A program made the position numbers and the translations under genes. A stretch of DNA of 64,000 nucleotides. It comes from Dyadobacter psychrotolerans. Lineage in GTDB: Bacteria; Bacteroidota; Bacteroidia; Cytophagales; Spirosomataceae. The notes beneath the pieces are model-generated. The model saw nothing but the letters and a program-made list of their open reading frames with translations. It was not told where the DNA came from and ran no database searches. This document shows positions 40,950-50,543 of this stretch, one piece after another. The stretch spans positions 866,293 to 930,292 of the forward strand of contig NZ_SMFL01000001.1 in assembly GCF_004349265.1 (NCBI RefSeq). Direction: 5' to 3'. Numbering within the stretch: the first letter of the stretch is position 1; every line of letters starts with the position of its first letter.

Positions 40950-43334
40950 ATGCACTTTCACTTTACTGCTTTCCTGCTGCTTATTTCTTTGTTTACCTCT
41001 GCCCAGGAACGGATTACAATTAGTGGATATGTAAAAGAAGCAGGAAGCCAGGAGCAATTGCCAGGCGTTAATGTCTATATTCCCGACACACCTTACGGCG
41101 CGGTAACCAATACATACGGTTTTTATTCTCTCACCATTCCTGCTGCTGATTCGGCTACGATATCATTTTCCTTTGTCGGTTATAACAAAATTGAAAAGCA
41201 GATAAACCTTTCTAAAAATTTACAGATCAACATTTTTCTGGCCGTTATCAATCAGCTTGAAGAAGTAACGGTATCTGCGCGCCGGCAGGAAGATTACGTC
41301 AGCCGTTCTGCCCAGATGAGCCAGGTGGAGATTCCCATTCAGCAGATTAAAAAGATCCCTGCCTTTTTTGGTGAAAAAGATGTACTGAAAGTTTTACAGC
41401 TCATGCCCGGTGTGCAAAAAGGAACAGAAGGACAAACCGGTTTGTATGTGCGGGGCGGCGGTCCGGACCAAAACCTGATCATTCTTGATGACGCGGTAGT
41501 TTACAATGCCAATCACCTTTTCGGCTTCTTTTCCATCTTTAATAGCGATGCACTCAGAAGCGTGGAACTTACCAAAGGCGGATTTCCTGCCCGTTTTGGA
41601 GGACGGCTTTCATCTGTTTTGGATATGAACATGAAAGAGGGAAGCAAAGATAAACTTCACGGCGAAGGAGGAATCGGGCTGATATCTTCACGACTCACAT
41701 TGGAAGGTCCTGTTTCAAAAGGAAGGTCTTCTTTCCTGATCTCCGGGAGAAGAACTTACATCGATTTTCTTGCCAAACCACTCATAGCGCAACAACAAAA
41801 AGGAGAAGACAGCCAGGTAAAACCCGGTTATTATTTTTATGATCTGAATGCCAAAATGAATTATGATTTCGGCCAGAAAGACAAACTTTATATCAGCGGT
41901 TACTTCGGCAGGGATAAATTTTATGCAAACGAAAAAAGCTCTACAACAGAAGCACGAGCCGGGCTCGACTGGGGAAATGCAACTGCGACAATGCGCTGGA
42001 ACCACTTGTTAAACCATAAACTCTTTGTCAATACTTCGTTCATTTACAGCAACTTTAATTTTGGTGTATCCAGTTATTCAAAGGAAAATTCTGATGCTGA
42101 CGAATTCAGTTTGCGGTACGATTCCCGTATTCGTGATTATGGTGTAAAAACAGATTTCGACTTTTTCCCTTCTACAAAACATACTGTAAAATTTGGTGCA
42201 CAGGCAACCTTTCACAAGTTTGTGCCTTCTGCCATTGCCATCGCAGGTTCATTTATAAGTGAGCCGATCATACGTTCTGTGAAACCGGTAAATACAATTG
42301 AAGGTGGTGTGTACATTGAAGACACCTGGCAGGTGCTGGATGCTTTGAAAATGAATGTCGGCTTTCGGTTGAGTTCTTTTCAGACAGAAACAAAAAACTA
42401 TATAAAACCGGAACCTCGCTTTTCAGCCGCGTTACGGCTAGCTCAGGATTTTTCATTCAAAGCTTCTTATGCACAAATGAACCAATACGTTCATTTACTT
42501 TCCAACACCGGTCTTGGATTACCGACGGATTTATGGGTTCCAACCACAGATAAAGTTGCTCCCCAGCAATCGAAACAAATTGCACTTGGTCTTGCAAAAG
42601 ATCTTGAAAAGCCTGCTTTAACACTAACTCTGGAAGGTTATTATAAAATCATGAATAACATTCTGAATTACAAAGAAGGCTCTTCCTTTTTAAGCATCAA
42701 CGGTGAAAATGCGGGTGAGCTTAGCTGGGAAGATAATGTAACGGCAGGTAAAGGCTGGTCATACGGTATGGAATTCCTAATTCAGAAAAAAATAGGAAGG
42801 CTTTCGGGATGGGTTGGTTATACTTTGTCATGGACAAAATGGCAATTTCCGGAGCTTAATTTTGGTAAAACCTTTTATCCAAGATACGACCGGCGTCATG
42901 ATCTCTCGGTTGTTGGAATTTATGAAATCAGTAAAAGGATTACCCTGTCTGCTACCTGGGTTTATGGAACCGGGAATGCGCTTACATTGCCGATTTCACG
43001 TTATACAGGGGTGAGTGACAACCTTGTTTCGGTTACCAATAATGGTAAAACTTATACAACCTGGCGCGGTCCGAGGGTAAGCGAATACGGAGAGAAAAAC
43101 AGTTTCCGGGCGGAAGCTTTTCACCGTATGGATGTGGCAATTCAGTTTCACAAGAAAAAGAAACATCATGAACGGACCTGGGAATTTGGCGTTTATAACG
43201 TCTACAATCGCCGGAACCCATTTTTTTATGATATTTCGGAGGAAAAGAATACGAACGGAACAACTACAAATACACTGAAAAGGTATTCGCTTTTCCCCTT
43301 TCTTCCCTCGTTCAGTTATAACTTTAAGTTTTAA
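40950..43334 (+). CDS. TonB-dependent receptor with CarboxypepD_reg-like domain
   Basis: A 794-aa outer-membrane receptor: signal peptide ending LFTSAQ, a carboxypeptidase-regulatory-like domain (residues 22-105, ITISGYVKEAGSQEQLPGVNV), the plug (GEKDVLKVLQLMPGVQKGTEGQTGLYVRGGGPDQNLIILDDAVVYN) and a beta-barrel ending in an aromatic (FSYNFKF). It is shorter than SusC receptors and is not paired with SusD; instead a DUF4249 gene follows after 4 bases. This pairing is common in the phylum and the substrate is unknown. Confidence 0.92.
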   Translation: MHFHFTAFLLLISLFTSAQERITISGYVKEAGSQEQLPGVNVYIPDTPYGAVTNTYGFYSLTIPAADSATISFSFVGYNKIEKQINLSKNLQINIFLAVINQLEEVTVSARRQEDYVSRSAQMSQVEIPIQQIKKIPAFFGEKDVLKVLQLMPGVQKGTEGQTGLYVRGGGPDQNLIILDDAVVYNANHLFGFFSIFNSDALRSVELTKGGFPARFGGRLSSVLDMNMKEGSKDKLHGEGGIGLISSRLTLEGPVSKGRSSFLISGRRTYIDFLAKPLIAQQQKGEDSQVKPGYYFYDLNAKMNYDFGQKDKLYISGYFGRDKFYANEKSSTTEARAGLDWGNATATMRWNHLLNHKLFVNTSFIYSNFNFGVSSYSKENSDADEFSLRYDSRIRDYGVKTDFDFFPSTKHTVKFGAQATFHKFVPSAIAIAGSFISEPIIRSVKPVNTIEGGVYIEDTWQVLDALKMNVGFRLSSFQTETKNYIKPEPRFSAALRLAQDFSFKASYAQMNQYVHLLSNTGLGLPTDLWVPTTDKVAPQQSKQIALGLAKDLEKPALTLTLEGYYKIMNNILNYKEGSSFLSINGENAGELSWEDNVTAGKGWSYGMEFLIQKKIGRLSGWVGYTLSWTKWQFPELNFGKTFYPRYDRRHDLSVVGIYEISKRITLSATWVYGTGNALTLPISRYTGVSDNLVSVTNNGKTYTTWRGPRVSEYGEKNSFRAEAFHRMDVAIQFHKKKKHHERTWEFGVYNVYNRRNPFFYDISEEKNTNGTTTNTLKRYSLFPFLPSFSYNFKF

Positions 43335-43338
43335 AATT

Positions 43339-44286
43339 ATGAAACTGATACATTGCTTACTGCTATGTTTTGCCGTGATGCTTTCTGCATGTGAGTCTCT
43401 GGTGACGGTTGTTTCCCAGGATAAACTACCGGACACCGAAGCAAAACTTGTAGTTCAGGCATTTCTCAATCCGCAAGCGGCCCGTACGACTGTCATTGTT
43501 ACAGAGTCAGCTCCTCTGTTTGGAACATCTCCGGACAGAGGGAACGTCATCAAAAATGCAATTGTTAAACTTTCAGACGGTACGAAAGAAGTCACGCTGT
43601 CCTTTGATTCCGCCGGAGCTTCATATGGTATCGATAAAGCGCGATTTGCGATTGTAGCCGGGAAAACTTATAGCCTTTCTGTTTCGGACGGTCAAAGAAG
43701 TATTCAGGCAACTTGTGTTGTTCCTGCCAAGCAGGTTATCGTTAAAAGTTTTGTCATTGATACCATTTTTTCAAACAATGGATTTTTAATTGATACTTCA
43801 CTGACTGTCAAAATGAGCTGGCAGGACATTGCCGGAGAAGCAAATTATTACCGGCTGAGGGCATATCTTGAACTTGAATACACCCATGGAGAAGGAAATA
43901 GTGTAGAAACCTTTCGTGAAAGACGCGTACGAAATCGTTTTAATGTAGATTGGGACCGGACAATCGGAAGGAACGATTACCAAAGCGATGCAAACCTTGA
44001 TGGAGCTATTCTGACATCTCCATTAGGAACATTTGAACTACCCGAAACCATCACTTACGATTTTGGAACCGGCAAAAAGTTTGTAGTCAGACCCAAAAAT
44101 AAGATCGTTTCCATAACCTTTGACTTATATAATGCAGACGAGGCTTACTTTAAATACCACCGGTCCCTTCAACTAAGAAACAATGAAAATCCGTTTTCGG
44201 AACCTTCCCTGATCTTTACCAACATTAACGGCGGATTGGGATGTTTCTCGGCATATAACATAGGCACCCGGATTTACAAACCTTAG
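43339..44286 (+). CDS. DUF4249 family lipoprotein
   Basis: A 315-aa exported protein with a lipobox-like LSAC at residues 15-18, as usual for DUF4249 (MKLIHCLLLCFAVMLSACES). The body EAKLVVQAFLNPQAARTTVIVTES (residues of about 35-60) and PVIVQ-like strands, plus VNYYRLRAYLELEYTH-type segments, match the family. DUF4249 proteins accompany TonB-dependent receptors and probably sit on the outer face of the outer membrane as a substrate-binding or lid partner. The gene follows the receptor by 4 bases. Confidence 0.85.
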   Translation: MKLIHCLLLCFAVMLSACESLVTVVSQDKLPDTEAKLVVQAFLNPQAARTTVIVTESAPLFGTSPDRGNVIKNAIVKLSDGTKEVTLSFDSAGASYGIDKARFAIVAGKTYSLSVSDGQRSIQATCVVPAKQVIVKSFVIDTIFSNNGFLIDTSLTVKMSWQDIAGEANYYRLRAYLELEYTHGEGNSVETFRERRVRNRFNVDWDRTIGRNDYQSDANLDGAILTSPLGTFELPETITYDFGTGKKFVVRPKNKIVSITFDLYNADEAYFKYHRSLQLRNNENPFSEPSLIFTNINGGLGCFSAYNIGTRIYKP

Positions 44287-44689
44287 AAAACTTCCCAAGG
44301 TCAGCTTCCACATTTTATGGCATATTGAGGTTAAAGCACCTCAACATGTCCTTAAGATTTATTAGATTTTATTTCAAAATTGCATAATTTAAACAAGAAT
44401 ATAAAAAGGATTTGTTTAAGCATCTTTATAAACTAACAAACTGACCAACAGATACTTAGTTTATTTTATAATTTTAATTTTAATAAACCAAAGCAAGCAT
44501 TTCCTGTCATTTCGAATCCGCATATTTATCGCTTTAACCAAACTCAATGACGGCATAGTTTTTTGATCAAAAGTAGCAGATCGCGAAATATGTGTATTGA
44601 AGATTAATCATTTACAAATATTGATTAGTTCCGGACATCATACTGTTTCTCGATCATGTTACAATCTTAACCTTAAACTAACTCTCGCC
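44287..44689. other. Long intergenic region with one small hairpin
   Basis: This 403-base AT-rich stretch has a 7-bp hairpin TTGAGGT/ACCTCAA (44325-44344) shortly after the DUF4249 stop, which may end that transcript although no T run follows. No coding frame, promoter pair or RNA element was recognised. The promoter of the next gene should lie in the last 200 bases. Confidence 0.45.
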
Positions 44690-45100
44690 ATGGACTTACA
44701 GGAAACCGATATGTCACAGGAAAAAAGCAATAATCCGGAACATCAGGACACGAACGAACCGGATACATTGATAGAAACTCTGGAAGAGTTAAAAAAGAGA
44801 GGGTATACATACGATTTTAACTTAACTGCCCATTCTCTGGAATTGCAAAAAGAAGATGGCATTCGTCTCAATCTTTCTCCAGAAGACTTCAATATTGTTG
44901 AATTTTTCAGATTCGAGGGAATGAGCAATCCATCGGATACGTCAATTTTGTACGCAATCGAATCATGCGACGGACTTAAAGGAACTTTGGTCAGTAGCTA
45001 CGGGGTATATGCCGATGCAATGTCAAATGAAATGATTCAAAAATTAGATACAAGGAGTTCATTGATAGTCCATCACGAGGACGATGACATGGCTCACTGA
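44690..45100 (+). CDS. Conserved small protein (often named phosphoribosylpyrophosphate synthetase)
   Basis: A protein of 136 aa from ATG 44690 (MDLQETDMSQEK); an earlier frame start gives an unlikely extension. The core TLIETLEELKKRGYTYDFNL, LSPEDFNIVEFFRFEGMSNPSDTSILYAIES and GLKGTLVSSYGVYADAMSNEMIQKL matches a conserved family of about 100 aa in Bacteroidota that databases often call phosphoribosylpyrophosphate synthetase. It has no PRPP-binding loop, so that name should not be trusted. The function is unknown. A terminator follows. Confidence 0.75.
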   Translation: MDLQETDMSQEKSNNPEHQDTNEPDTLIETLEELKKRGYTYDFNLTAHSLELQKEDGIRLNLSPEDFNIVEFFRFEGMSNPSDTSILYAIESCDGLKGTLVSSYGVYADAMSNEMIQKLDTRSSLIVHHEDDDMAH

Positions 45101-45141
45101 AATATATTATACTTCACAGGAAATTAAATACCAGATAAAGG

Positions 45142-45185
45142 AGATGTTACCCGGCTCAAAGAGGTCAGGGTAACATCTTTTTTTA
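45142..45185 (+). terminator. Intrinsic terminator
   Basis: AGATGTTACCC (45142-45152) pairs perfectly with GGGTAACATCT (45168-45178), followed by a T run. Confidence 0.9.
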
Positions 45186-45208
45186 TAAGACAAATAGACT
45201 TATAAACA

Positions 45209-45901
45209 ATGAAAGATATCTTCGAATGGGAACGAGTTTTACTAAATGAACTTCCTGCCGAATTCATTTTTGAGGTAATTTTTCGCTCAGCAATCATGTT
45301 TACCATTGTCCTGATTGCATTGAGGGCAACGGGCAAAAGAGGTGTAAAACAATTATCAATTTTTGAAACGGTAATTATTATTGCACTCGGTTCTGCTGCG
45401 GGTGATCCTATGTTTTATGAAGATGTTGGCATTTTGCCGGCACTTGTTGTTTTTACCACGGTAATCCTGCTTTATCGGGGCGTAACCTGGCTGACAGGTA
45501 AAAGCAAATGGTTCGAAAAACTGGTGGAAGGCGAAACTGTCTGTCTTATTAAAGAAGGTAATTTTTCAATTACAGAATTTAAAAAGGAAAGCTTAGCCCA
45601 GGATGAATTTTTTTCTGAACTGCGCCTGAAAAGCATCGAACATCTTGGTCAGATAAAAAATGCATATCTGGAGCCTTCTGGTGAAGTGAGCGTATTTTTT
45701 TACGACGATGAGGAAGTCCTTGCCGGTTTACCGATCCTACCGCATTTATATGGAAAGAAAAGTAAACTGATCGAGGTAAAAGGATGTTATGCCTGTTCCT
45801 TCTGCGGTAATACCGAAAACCTCGAACCCGGAATGGCGGTATGCTCCAGATGTAAAAGAGAAGAATGGGTGATTGCGATTAAAACGTTGCGAAAATCGTG
45901 A
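45209..45901 (+). CDS. DUF421 membrane protein with C-terminal zinc ribbon
   Basis: A 230-aa protein. Residues 20-90 hold three membrane helices and the DUF421 signature ALRATGKRGVKQLSIFETVIIIALGSAAGDPM. A cytoplasmic alpha/beta part follows (VCLIKEGNFSITEFKKESLAQDEFFSELRLKSI). The C terminus carries CYACSFCG and VCSRCKREEW: cysteines 196/199 and 212/215 (plus 193) look like a zinc ribbon, an addition not part of classical YetF-type DUF421 proteins. The function of the family is unclear. It is a single gene between terminator and a DUF1398 gene. Confidence 0.85.
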   Translation: MKDIFEWERVLLNELPAEFIFEVIFRSAIMFTIVLIALRATGKRGVKQLSIFETVIIIALGSAAGDPMFYEDVGILPALVVFTTVILLYRGVTWLTGKSKWFEKLVEGETVCLIKEGNFSITEFKKESLAQDEFFSELRLKSIEHLGQIKNAYLEPSGEVSVFFYDDEEVLAGLPILPHLYGKKSKLIEVKGCYACSFCGNTENLEPGMAVCSRCKREEWVIAIKTLRKS

Positions 45902-45922
45902 TATATGTCAGCAAACGCGGTT

Positions 45923-45957
45923 TTTGCAACTTCATTGGCATTCATTTATTATATTTG
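45923..45957 (+). promoter_or_regulatory. Promoter of the DUF1398 gene
   Basis: TTTG (45923-45926) and TATATTTG (45950-45957) are 23 bases apart, within the range for Bacteroidota promoters; the start codon is 42 bases further. Confidence 0.5.
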
Positions 45958-45998
45958 AAATAGGCATCTAACCTTCGACACTCCAAAATTATTAAGCT

Positions 45999-46400
45999 AT
46001 GGAAAATATCACGTTAACAGAAGAGCTGATTATTTCAGCCGAAAACAGGGCGGAAGGACAGGCCTACCCCTACCTGATAAAAAATTTAAAAGCCATCGGG
46101 ATTGATAACTACTTTGTGAAAGTCAGTAATCACAAACGAACATACACGGCTACAAACGGTGAAAAGCTTATAATTCCACCGGATATGCCGGAGTTTGAGC
46201 CAGCTGAAACATTTGAATTAGAGGCGGTTAAAGCGGCTATTAAAAAAATTCAGGAAAAGTCGATTGATTATCACACTTTTTTAAAGGAGATTGGAGACGC
46301 AGGGATACATACATATGTGGCGGATATTACCGGAATGAAAGTCATTTACCAGGGTCCCAACTCCGAATACGAATACGAAGAAATCATCCCCGAGGTTTAA
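45999..46400 (+). CDS. DUF1398 family protein
   Basis: A 133-aa cytoplasmic protein of the DUF1398/YbcV family: YPYLIKNLKAIGIDNYFVKVSNHKRTYTATNGE, then AAIKKIQEKSIDYHTFLKEIGDAGIHTYVADITGMKVIYQG. It is shorter in the N terminus than some members but otherwise complete. The family has no defined function. It has its own promoter; its stop codon falls within the first copy of the direct repeat that starts the hairpin array at 46389. Confidence 0.85.
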   Translation: MENITLTEELIISAENRAEGQAYPYLIKNLKAIGIDNYFVKVSNHKRTYTATNGEKLIIPPDMPEFEPAETFELEAVKAAIKKIQEKSIDYHTFLKEIGDAGIHTYVADITGMKVIYQGPNSEYEYEEIIPEV

Positions 46401-46628
46401 CATCCGGGTTTGTTTTTTTAATTGCATCCTGAGACATTTTAGTACACCTGAGTTTCTAATTCGTTAAATTATAATTGAGGCGTGCTAAGGTGTCTCAGAT
46501 GTTTAAAATAAACCCGAGGTTTAACATTTGAGGCTTGGTATTATATTTACCACCTGAGACATTTTAGTGAAGCTGAGTTTTTTAGAATAAAATAATAAAA
46601 CTAACCTGTGCCAAGGTGTCTCAGGTGG
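46389..46628. repeat. Tandem pair of ~125-bp hairpin elements
   Basis: CCCGAGGTTTAACAT occurs at 46389-46403 and again at 46513-46527. Each is followed by a long hairpin with CTGAGACATTTT on the left and AAGGTGTCTCAG on the right: copy A 46425-46501, copy B 46550-46628, where CCACCTGAGACA and TGTCTCAGGTGG are perfect 12-bp arms. The spacing of the units is 124-125 bases, but their centres differ. It looks like a BIME- or MITE-type repeat; no protein is encoded. Confidence 0.8.
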
Positions 46629-46646
46629 TAAAAAATAACCCGATCG

Positions 46647-47663
46647 TTAGCTAAGAAGTTTTTTCTGCATCAGATCCATTTGGTCGTCGGTGAAATTGAG
46701 GTGGGTAACGAAACGTACCAGATTTTTGCCAAAAGAAACAGCCAGAATACCCATGTCTGCCAGTTTTTTAACATAGTCTTTCTCTGATATTTTTTCCTGA
46801 AGTCGAATGATCACAATATTCGTATCTACCTGGAAAATTTCTTCCACTTCTGCTTTCTGTCTAAAAATTTCTCCGATTACCCGGGCTCGTAAATGATCTT
46901 CGGCCAGACGGCCAACGTGATTGTCCAGTGCGTAAATACCTGCAGCCGCCAAAAAACCAGCCTGTCTCCAGCCGCCACCCATTACTTTCCTGAAGCGTCG
47001 TGCTTCACTGATTGTTTGTTTTGAACCAAGCAAAATAGATCCAACCGGACAGCCAAGGCCTTTTGATAAACAGATACTGATGCTGTCAAAAAGCTGTCCG
47101 TATTGAGAAGGATCCTCTCCTGTTTCTACTAACGCATTAAATATTCTTGCTCCATCGAGATGAAGCGGAATTTTATGATCCCAGCATACCTGCCGGATAT
47201 TTTTAATTTCATTAATGTCATAATAAGCCCCGCCACCCTTATTCATCGTATTTTCCAATGACACCAAACAGGTACGGGTCGAATGTATGTCGTTTTCAGG
47301 ACTGATGGAATCGGCAACCTGAGAAGCTGTTATCCGGCCACGGTCACCGTCGATTAGTTTAACAGAAGAAAAGGAATTCAGCATTATTCCGCCTCCTTCA
47401 TAAAGATAAATGTGGGAGTATTTATCACATATTACATCACTTCCCGGCTTCGTATGTACACGAATGGCCAGCTGATTTGTCATCGTTCCGGACGGACAAA
47501 AAAGTGCGTCTTCCATTCCAAATAATCTGGCGGCCTTTTCCTGCAATGCATTCACTGTCGGGTCGTCACCGAGTACATCGTCTCCTACCTCTGCCTCCCA
47601 CATTGCTTCTTTCATCTGAGCGGTTGGCTTGGTTACCGTATCACTTCGTAAGTCGATTATCAT
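46647..47663 (-). CDS. ltaE: Low-specificity threonine aldolase (PLP-dependent)
   Basis: A 338-aa fold-type I PLP enzyme of the threonine aldolase/GntG family: [14 protein letters not shown] at the start, [16 protein letters not shown], the PLP-binding lysine 201 in [22 protein letters not shown] with D170 and R173. It splits L-threonine or allo-threonine to glycine and acetaldehyde in the cytoplasm. The length is usual. It is divergent from a small conserved gene, and the gap holds a perfect palindrome at 47737-47752. Confidence 0.9.
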   Translation of the reverse strand: MIIDLRSDTVTKPTAQMKEAMWEAEVGDDVLGDDPTVNALQEKAARLFGMEDALFCPSGTMTNQLAIRVHTKPGSDVICDKYSHIYLYEGGGIMLNSFSSVKLIDGDRGRITASQVADSISPENDIHSTRTCLVSLENTMNKGGGAYYDINEIKNIRQVCWDHKIPLHLDGARIFNALVETGEDPSQYGQLFDSISICLSKGLGCPVGSILLGSKQTISEARRFRKVMGGGWRQAGFLAAAGIYALDNHVGRLAEDHLRARVIGEIFRQKAEVEEIFQVDTNIVIIRLQEKISEKDYVKKLADMGILAVSFGKNLVRFVTHLNFTDDQMDLMQKKLLS

Positions 47664-47736
47664 AGCTTAATATTCCAAAAGTTTGTTGTCCGGAATAATC
47701 CGGCAGAATGTGAAGATATAAACGAATTGCGAAAAG

Positions 47737-47752
47737 CCGTTAACGTTAACGG
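47737..47752. promoter_or_regulatory. 16-bp palindrome between divergent genes
   Basis: CCGTTAACGTTAACGG is a perfect palindrome midway between the threonine aldolase and the small gene at 47797. It is a candidate operator; no regulator can be named. Confidence 0.4.
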
Positions 47753-47796
47753 GTACTTTTAACCTAAACTGATATATTGCATCAAAATTGAAAACT

Positions 47797-47994
47797 ATGG
47801 AGTTTGACGAATACCTTAAATTAAAGAAAATTGATGCTTCCTCTTTTAGAAAGGCGGATACTAACCGGTTTGAAGAATGGAGTAATTTATTTAAAACAAT
47901 GCATCCGGACAGCTTCACAGCGCAAAAGAAATTCCTTATTAACGAGACACGCAGGAGATATCTGCCGACAGAATCCCCTGCGAAACCTGAATAA
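47797..47994 (+). CDS. Small conserved Bacteroidota protein
   Basis: A protein of 65 aa from ATG 47797 (MEFDEYLKLKKID); a TTG nine bases upstream is possible. The sequence, with FRKADTNRFEEWSNLFKTMHPDSFTAQKKFLINETRRRY, is charged and helical, without signal or membrane segment, and matches a short protein found in many Cytophagales genomes. It has no known function. It lies between the palindrome and the convergent S9 peptidase stop, only a few bases away. Confidence 0.65.
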   Translation: MEFDEYLKLKKIDASSFRKADTNRFEEWSNLFKTMHPDSFTAQKKFLINETRRRYLPTESPAKPE

Positions 47995-48000
47995 GTTTTT

Positions 48001-50298
48001 TCAATCCATACCTTCCCAGGCTGGCGGCTCAACACCCAGGAGATGTTTTACAAAAAAATCTCTTCTTTTATGTTCGCCATAATCTCCGCCTAAGGAATGG
48101 CCCATGCCCGGTACCATCAGGAAGTCAAATGGTTTATTGGCTTTAATAAGTGCATCCATAAATTGCATCGTAGAAGCAGGATCCACGTTATCATCCATCT
48201 CTCCCAAAATAAGCAACAGCTTTCCTTTTAATTTTGCTGCGTGCGTTGAATTTGACGATTCAGTATATTGCGGTCCGATCGGATAACCCATCCATTGCTC
48301 ATTCCACCATATTTTGTCCATACGATTGTCGTGGCAGCCTGATGAAGAAACGGCAACTTTGTAAAAATCAGGATGCAATAACAGCGCTGCCGCCGAATTT
48401 TGTCCACCCGCAGAATTACCAAATACACCAACTCTTGTTGCATCCATATAAGGATACTTAGCGGCTGCGGCTTTAATCCATTTAATTCGATCCGGAAAAC
48501 CAGCATCCTTAATATTCTGCCAGCAAACGTCGTGAAAAGCCTTGGAACGATTTGATGTCCCCATACCGTCAAGCTGAACTACAACAAAACCAAGCTCGGC
48601 CAATTCATGCAAAAACCGATAACGAAAATCTGAATTGAACACTTTCGGCGCGTGTGAACTGTGCGGCCCGGCGTAAATAAGCTCTATTACCGGATAGCTC
48701 TTTTTAGGATTGTAATTGATCGGACGAACGATAATTCCATAAATATCAGTTTTATCGTCTCTCGCCTTGGCAACAAAAACTTCCGGTGCTTTCCAGCCCA
48801 TTTTTTGTAGTTCTGTTATATCTGCCTTTTCCAGTTCCTGCAAAATTTTACCGTCAACAGCACTTTTAACAGTTGTTACCGGCGGCAGATCCACCCGGGA
48901 ATAGGTATCTACAAAATACTGATAATCCGAAGAAAAAGTAGCAGCATGTGTTCCGTTTTCGGAGGTTAATGCCGTTAACCCGGAGCCGTCGAAATGGACT
49001 TTATAATATTGAATCAGATATGGGTCCTGGCCTTTTTCCCGGCCACTACCTTCAAAAATAATTGTTTGTTTTGCTTCGTCAACTTTTACAACTTTTCTTA
49101 CAACCCACTCTCCTTTTGTGATCTGGTTTTTTACTTTTCCTGTCAAACCGTCATACAGATAAAGATGATTCCAGCCATCACGTTCCGATGCCCAGATAAT
49201 TTCTTTTCCGTCATTTATATCCTGCCGATATTTTTTTCCGCTGTAATCAATAAACGTTTTGCTTGTTTCCGAAATCAGGTCAACTGCTTTCCCGTCCGCA
49301 TCCACACTAATAACCCTGTATGCCTGATGTCCTCTTTGATTGTACTCAAAAGTAAATCCACGGCTATCCTTCCACCATTTCGGATTGGTAACGGCATACT
49401 GGTGACCCATACCTGTTTCAACCTCAATGTGTTTCTTCGAATCGATAAGAAAAAGGTGTGGCTGTTTCTGTGGCAAAGCATCACCTGGTTTCAGATAATT
49501 GCGGGAATGAAGTTTAGGCTGAAACTGATCATTTGGCGTGGATTCAATAAAATAGATCAGGTGTGGTTTATTGGGGCGAATTTTATAAGCGACAAGTTTC
49601 TTTGAGTCCGGCGACCAAGACAGAACAGGCGAATAATAATCCCCTTCCGATCCGTCAAAACTCATGGCAAATTCCTTCACGGATTTGTCGGTAGCCTCAA
49701 CATAAACATTGTAACTTTTGACAAAAGCAGTCCATTTACCATCCGGAGAAACGATGTTTTGTCTTGTATTATCCTCACCATTGTCACCCCAGAATCCCCT
49801 CCGCCGTACATCAGGTCGTTTAACAGTCTTTGTGCAAACATAAGAATCAAGCGAACATTTCCAAGCCGTTTCATTAACTGTAAACTCCAGTGCTTTACCG
49901 TTATCTACAAAAGCAATGTCCGTAAACGGAAGGCTATCTGGATTCACTTTCATCCCGGAAGCAATTGCCAGTCCCGATGCAAGTTTCTGGTGATCGAAAG
50001 CAGGTTGTTTTGTTTTATTTTTTACATCAGCCAAAACAAATTTCTTACCTGTCGGGGTCGAATTTGCATACCAGACCTTTGCGTTATCTTCAAGCCAGTG
50101 AAACGCAGACGGCGCATAAAACACCTTTGTGTCCATCACTTGTTTCACTTTTTCCGCGCGTTGGTAATCTGCTTTTTTACCCTGGGCAAATGTGGACGTA
50201 AGTGAACAAAAAAGTAAAAAGAATGTCAATAATAAGTGATAATTTGAAACGTGACAAAACGTTCCGGCAGATTCAGACTTCCAAAAGTTGCGGGACAT
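48001..50298 (-). CDS. Exported S9 family peptidase (DPP IV type)
   Basis: A 765-aa exported protein (signal YHLLLTFFLLFCSLTSTFAQ after a polar N terminus). The DPP IV-like propeller domain covers residues of about 90-480 (FTEYNQRGHQAYRVISVDADGK and similar blades); the C-terminal hydrolase has the catalytic serine in VGVFGNSAGGQNS (about 629), the aspartate in GEMDDNVDP and histidine in GMGHSLGGDYG. It releases N-terminal dipeptides in the periplasm or outside. The length is usual. It is convergent with the small gene at 47797. Confidence 0.9.
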   Translation of the reverse strand: MSRNFWKSESAGTFCHVSNYHLLLTFFLLFCSLTSTFAQGKKADYQRAEKVKQVMDTKVFYAPSAFHWLEDNAKVWYANSTPTGKKFVLADVKNKTKQPAFDHQKLASGLAIASGMKVNPDSLPFTDIAFVDNGKALEFTVNETAWKCSLDSYVCTKTVKRPDVRRRGFWGDNGEDNTRQNIVSPDGKWTAFVKSYNVYVEATDKSVKEFAMSFDGSEGDYYSPVLSWSPDSKKLVAYKIRPNKPHLIYFIESTPNDQFQPKLHSRNYLKPGDALPQKQPHLFLIDSKKHIEVETGMGHQYAVTNPKWWKDSRGFTFEYNQRGHQAYRVISVDADGKAVDLISETSKTFIDYSGKKYRQDINDGKEIIWASERDGWNHLYLYDGLTGKVKNQITKGEWVVRKVVKVDEAKQTIIFEGSGREKGQDPYLIQYYKVHFDGSGLTALTSENGTHAATFSSDYQYFVDTYSRVDLPPVTTVKSAVDGKILQELEKADITELQKMGWKAPEVFVAKARDDKTDIYGIIVRPINYNPKKSYPVIELIYAGPHSSHAPKVFNSDFRYRFLHELAELGFVVVQLDGMGTSNRSKAFHDVCWQNIKDAGFPDRIKWIKAAAAKYPYMDATRVGVFGNSAGGQNSAAALLLHPDFYKVAVSSSGCHDNRMDKIWWNEQWMGYPIGPQYTESSNSTHAAKLKGKLLLILGEMDDNVDPASTMQFMDALIKANKPFDFLMVPGMGHSLGGDYGEHKRRDFFVKHLLGVEPPAWEGMD

Positions 50299-50491
50299 AT
50301 AAAATTTAGGATTTATAAACAGGTAAGTAAAGGCAATATGGATGCTTTAATGTACAGTTTGGGAGCTTGCTCAGGTAATCGATATTTAACCATACAATAC
50401 TAGTGAACATCGTGTAGAGTTTGTCGTTGAAAATTAACGCTTCATCATACAATTTTAACCTTTGTGATTTTACACCATTTTTACAATGTCC

Positions 50492-50520
50492 TTTGACCAA
50501 AAAAGTTACTTTTAATTTTG
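50492..50520 (+). promoter_or_regulatory. Promoter of the first esterase gene
   Basis: TTTG (50492-50495) and TAATTTTG (50513-50520) are 17 bases apart, at the short end of the usual range. The leader to the start codon would be about 17 bases. Confidence 0.5.
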
Positions 50521-50543
50521 CAATTAATTAATTCTGAAAAACA

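Noticed and set aside
40950..44286. SusC/SusD polysaccharide utilisation pair
   Set aside because: The receptor is shorter than SusC and its partner is DUF4249, not SusD.
44597..44690. Upstream start for the small conserved gene at 44690
   Set aside because: The extension MKINHLQILISSGHH has no match to the conserved part and the gap probably holds the promoter.
48994..50205. Long plus-strand frames opposite the S9 peptidase gene
   Set aside because: They are opposite a well-supported peptidase and have no family features.
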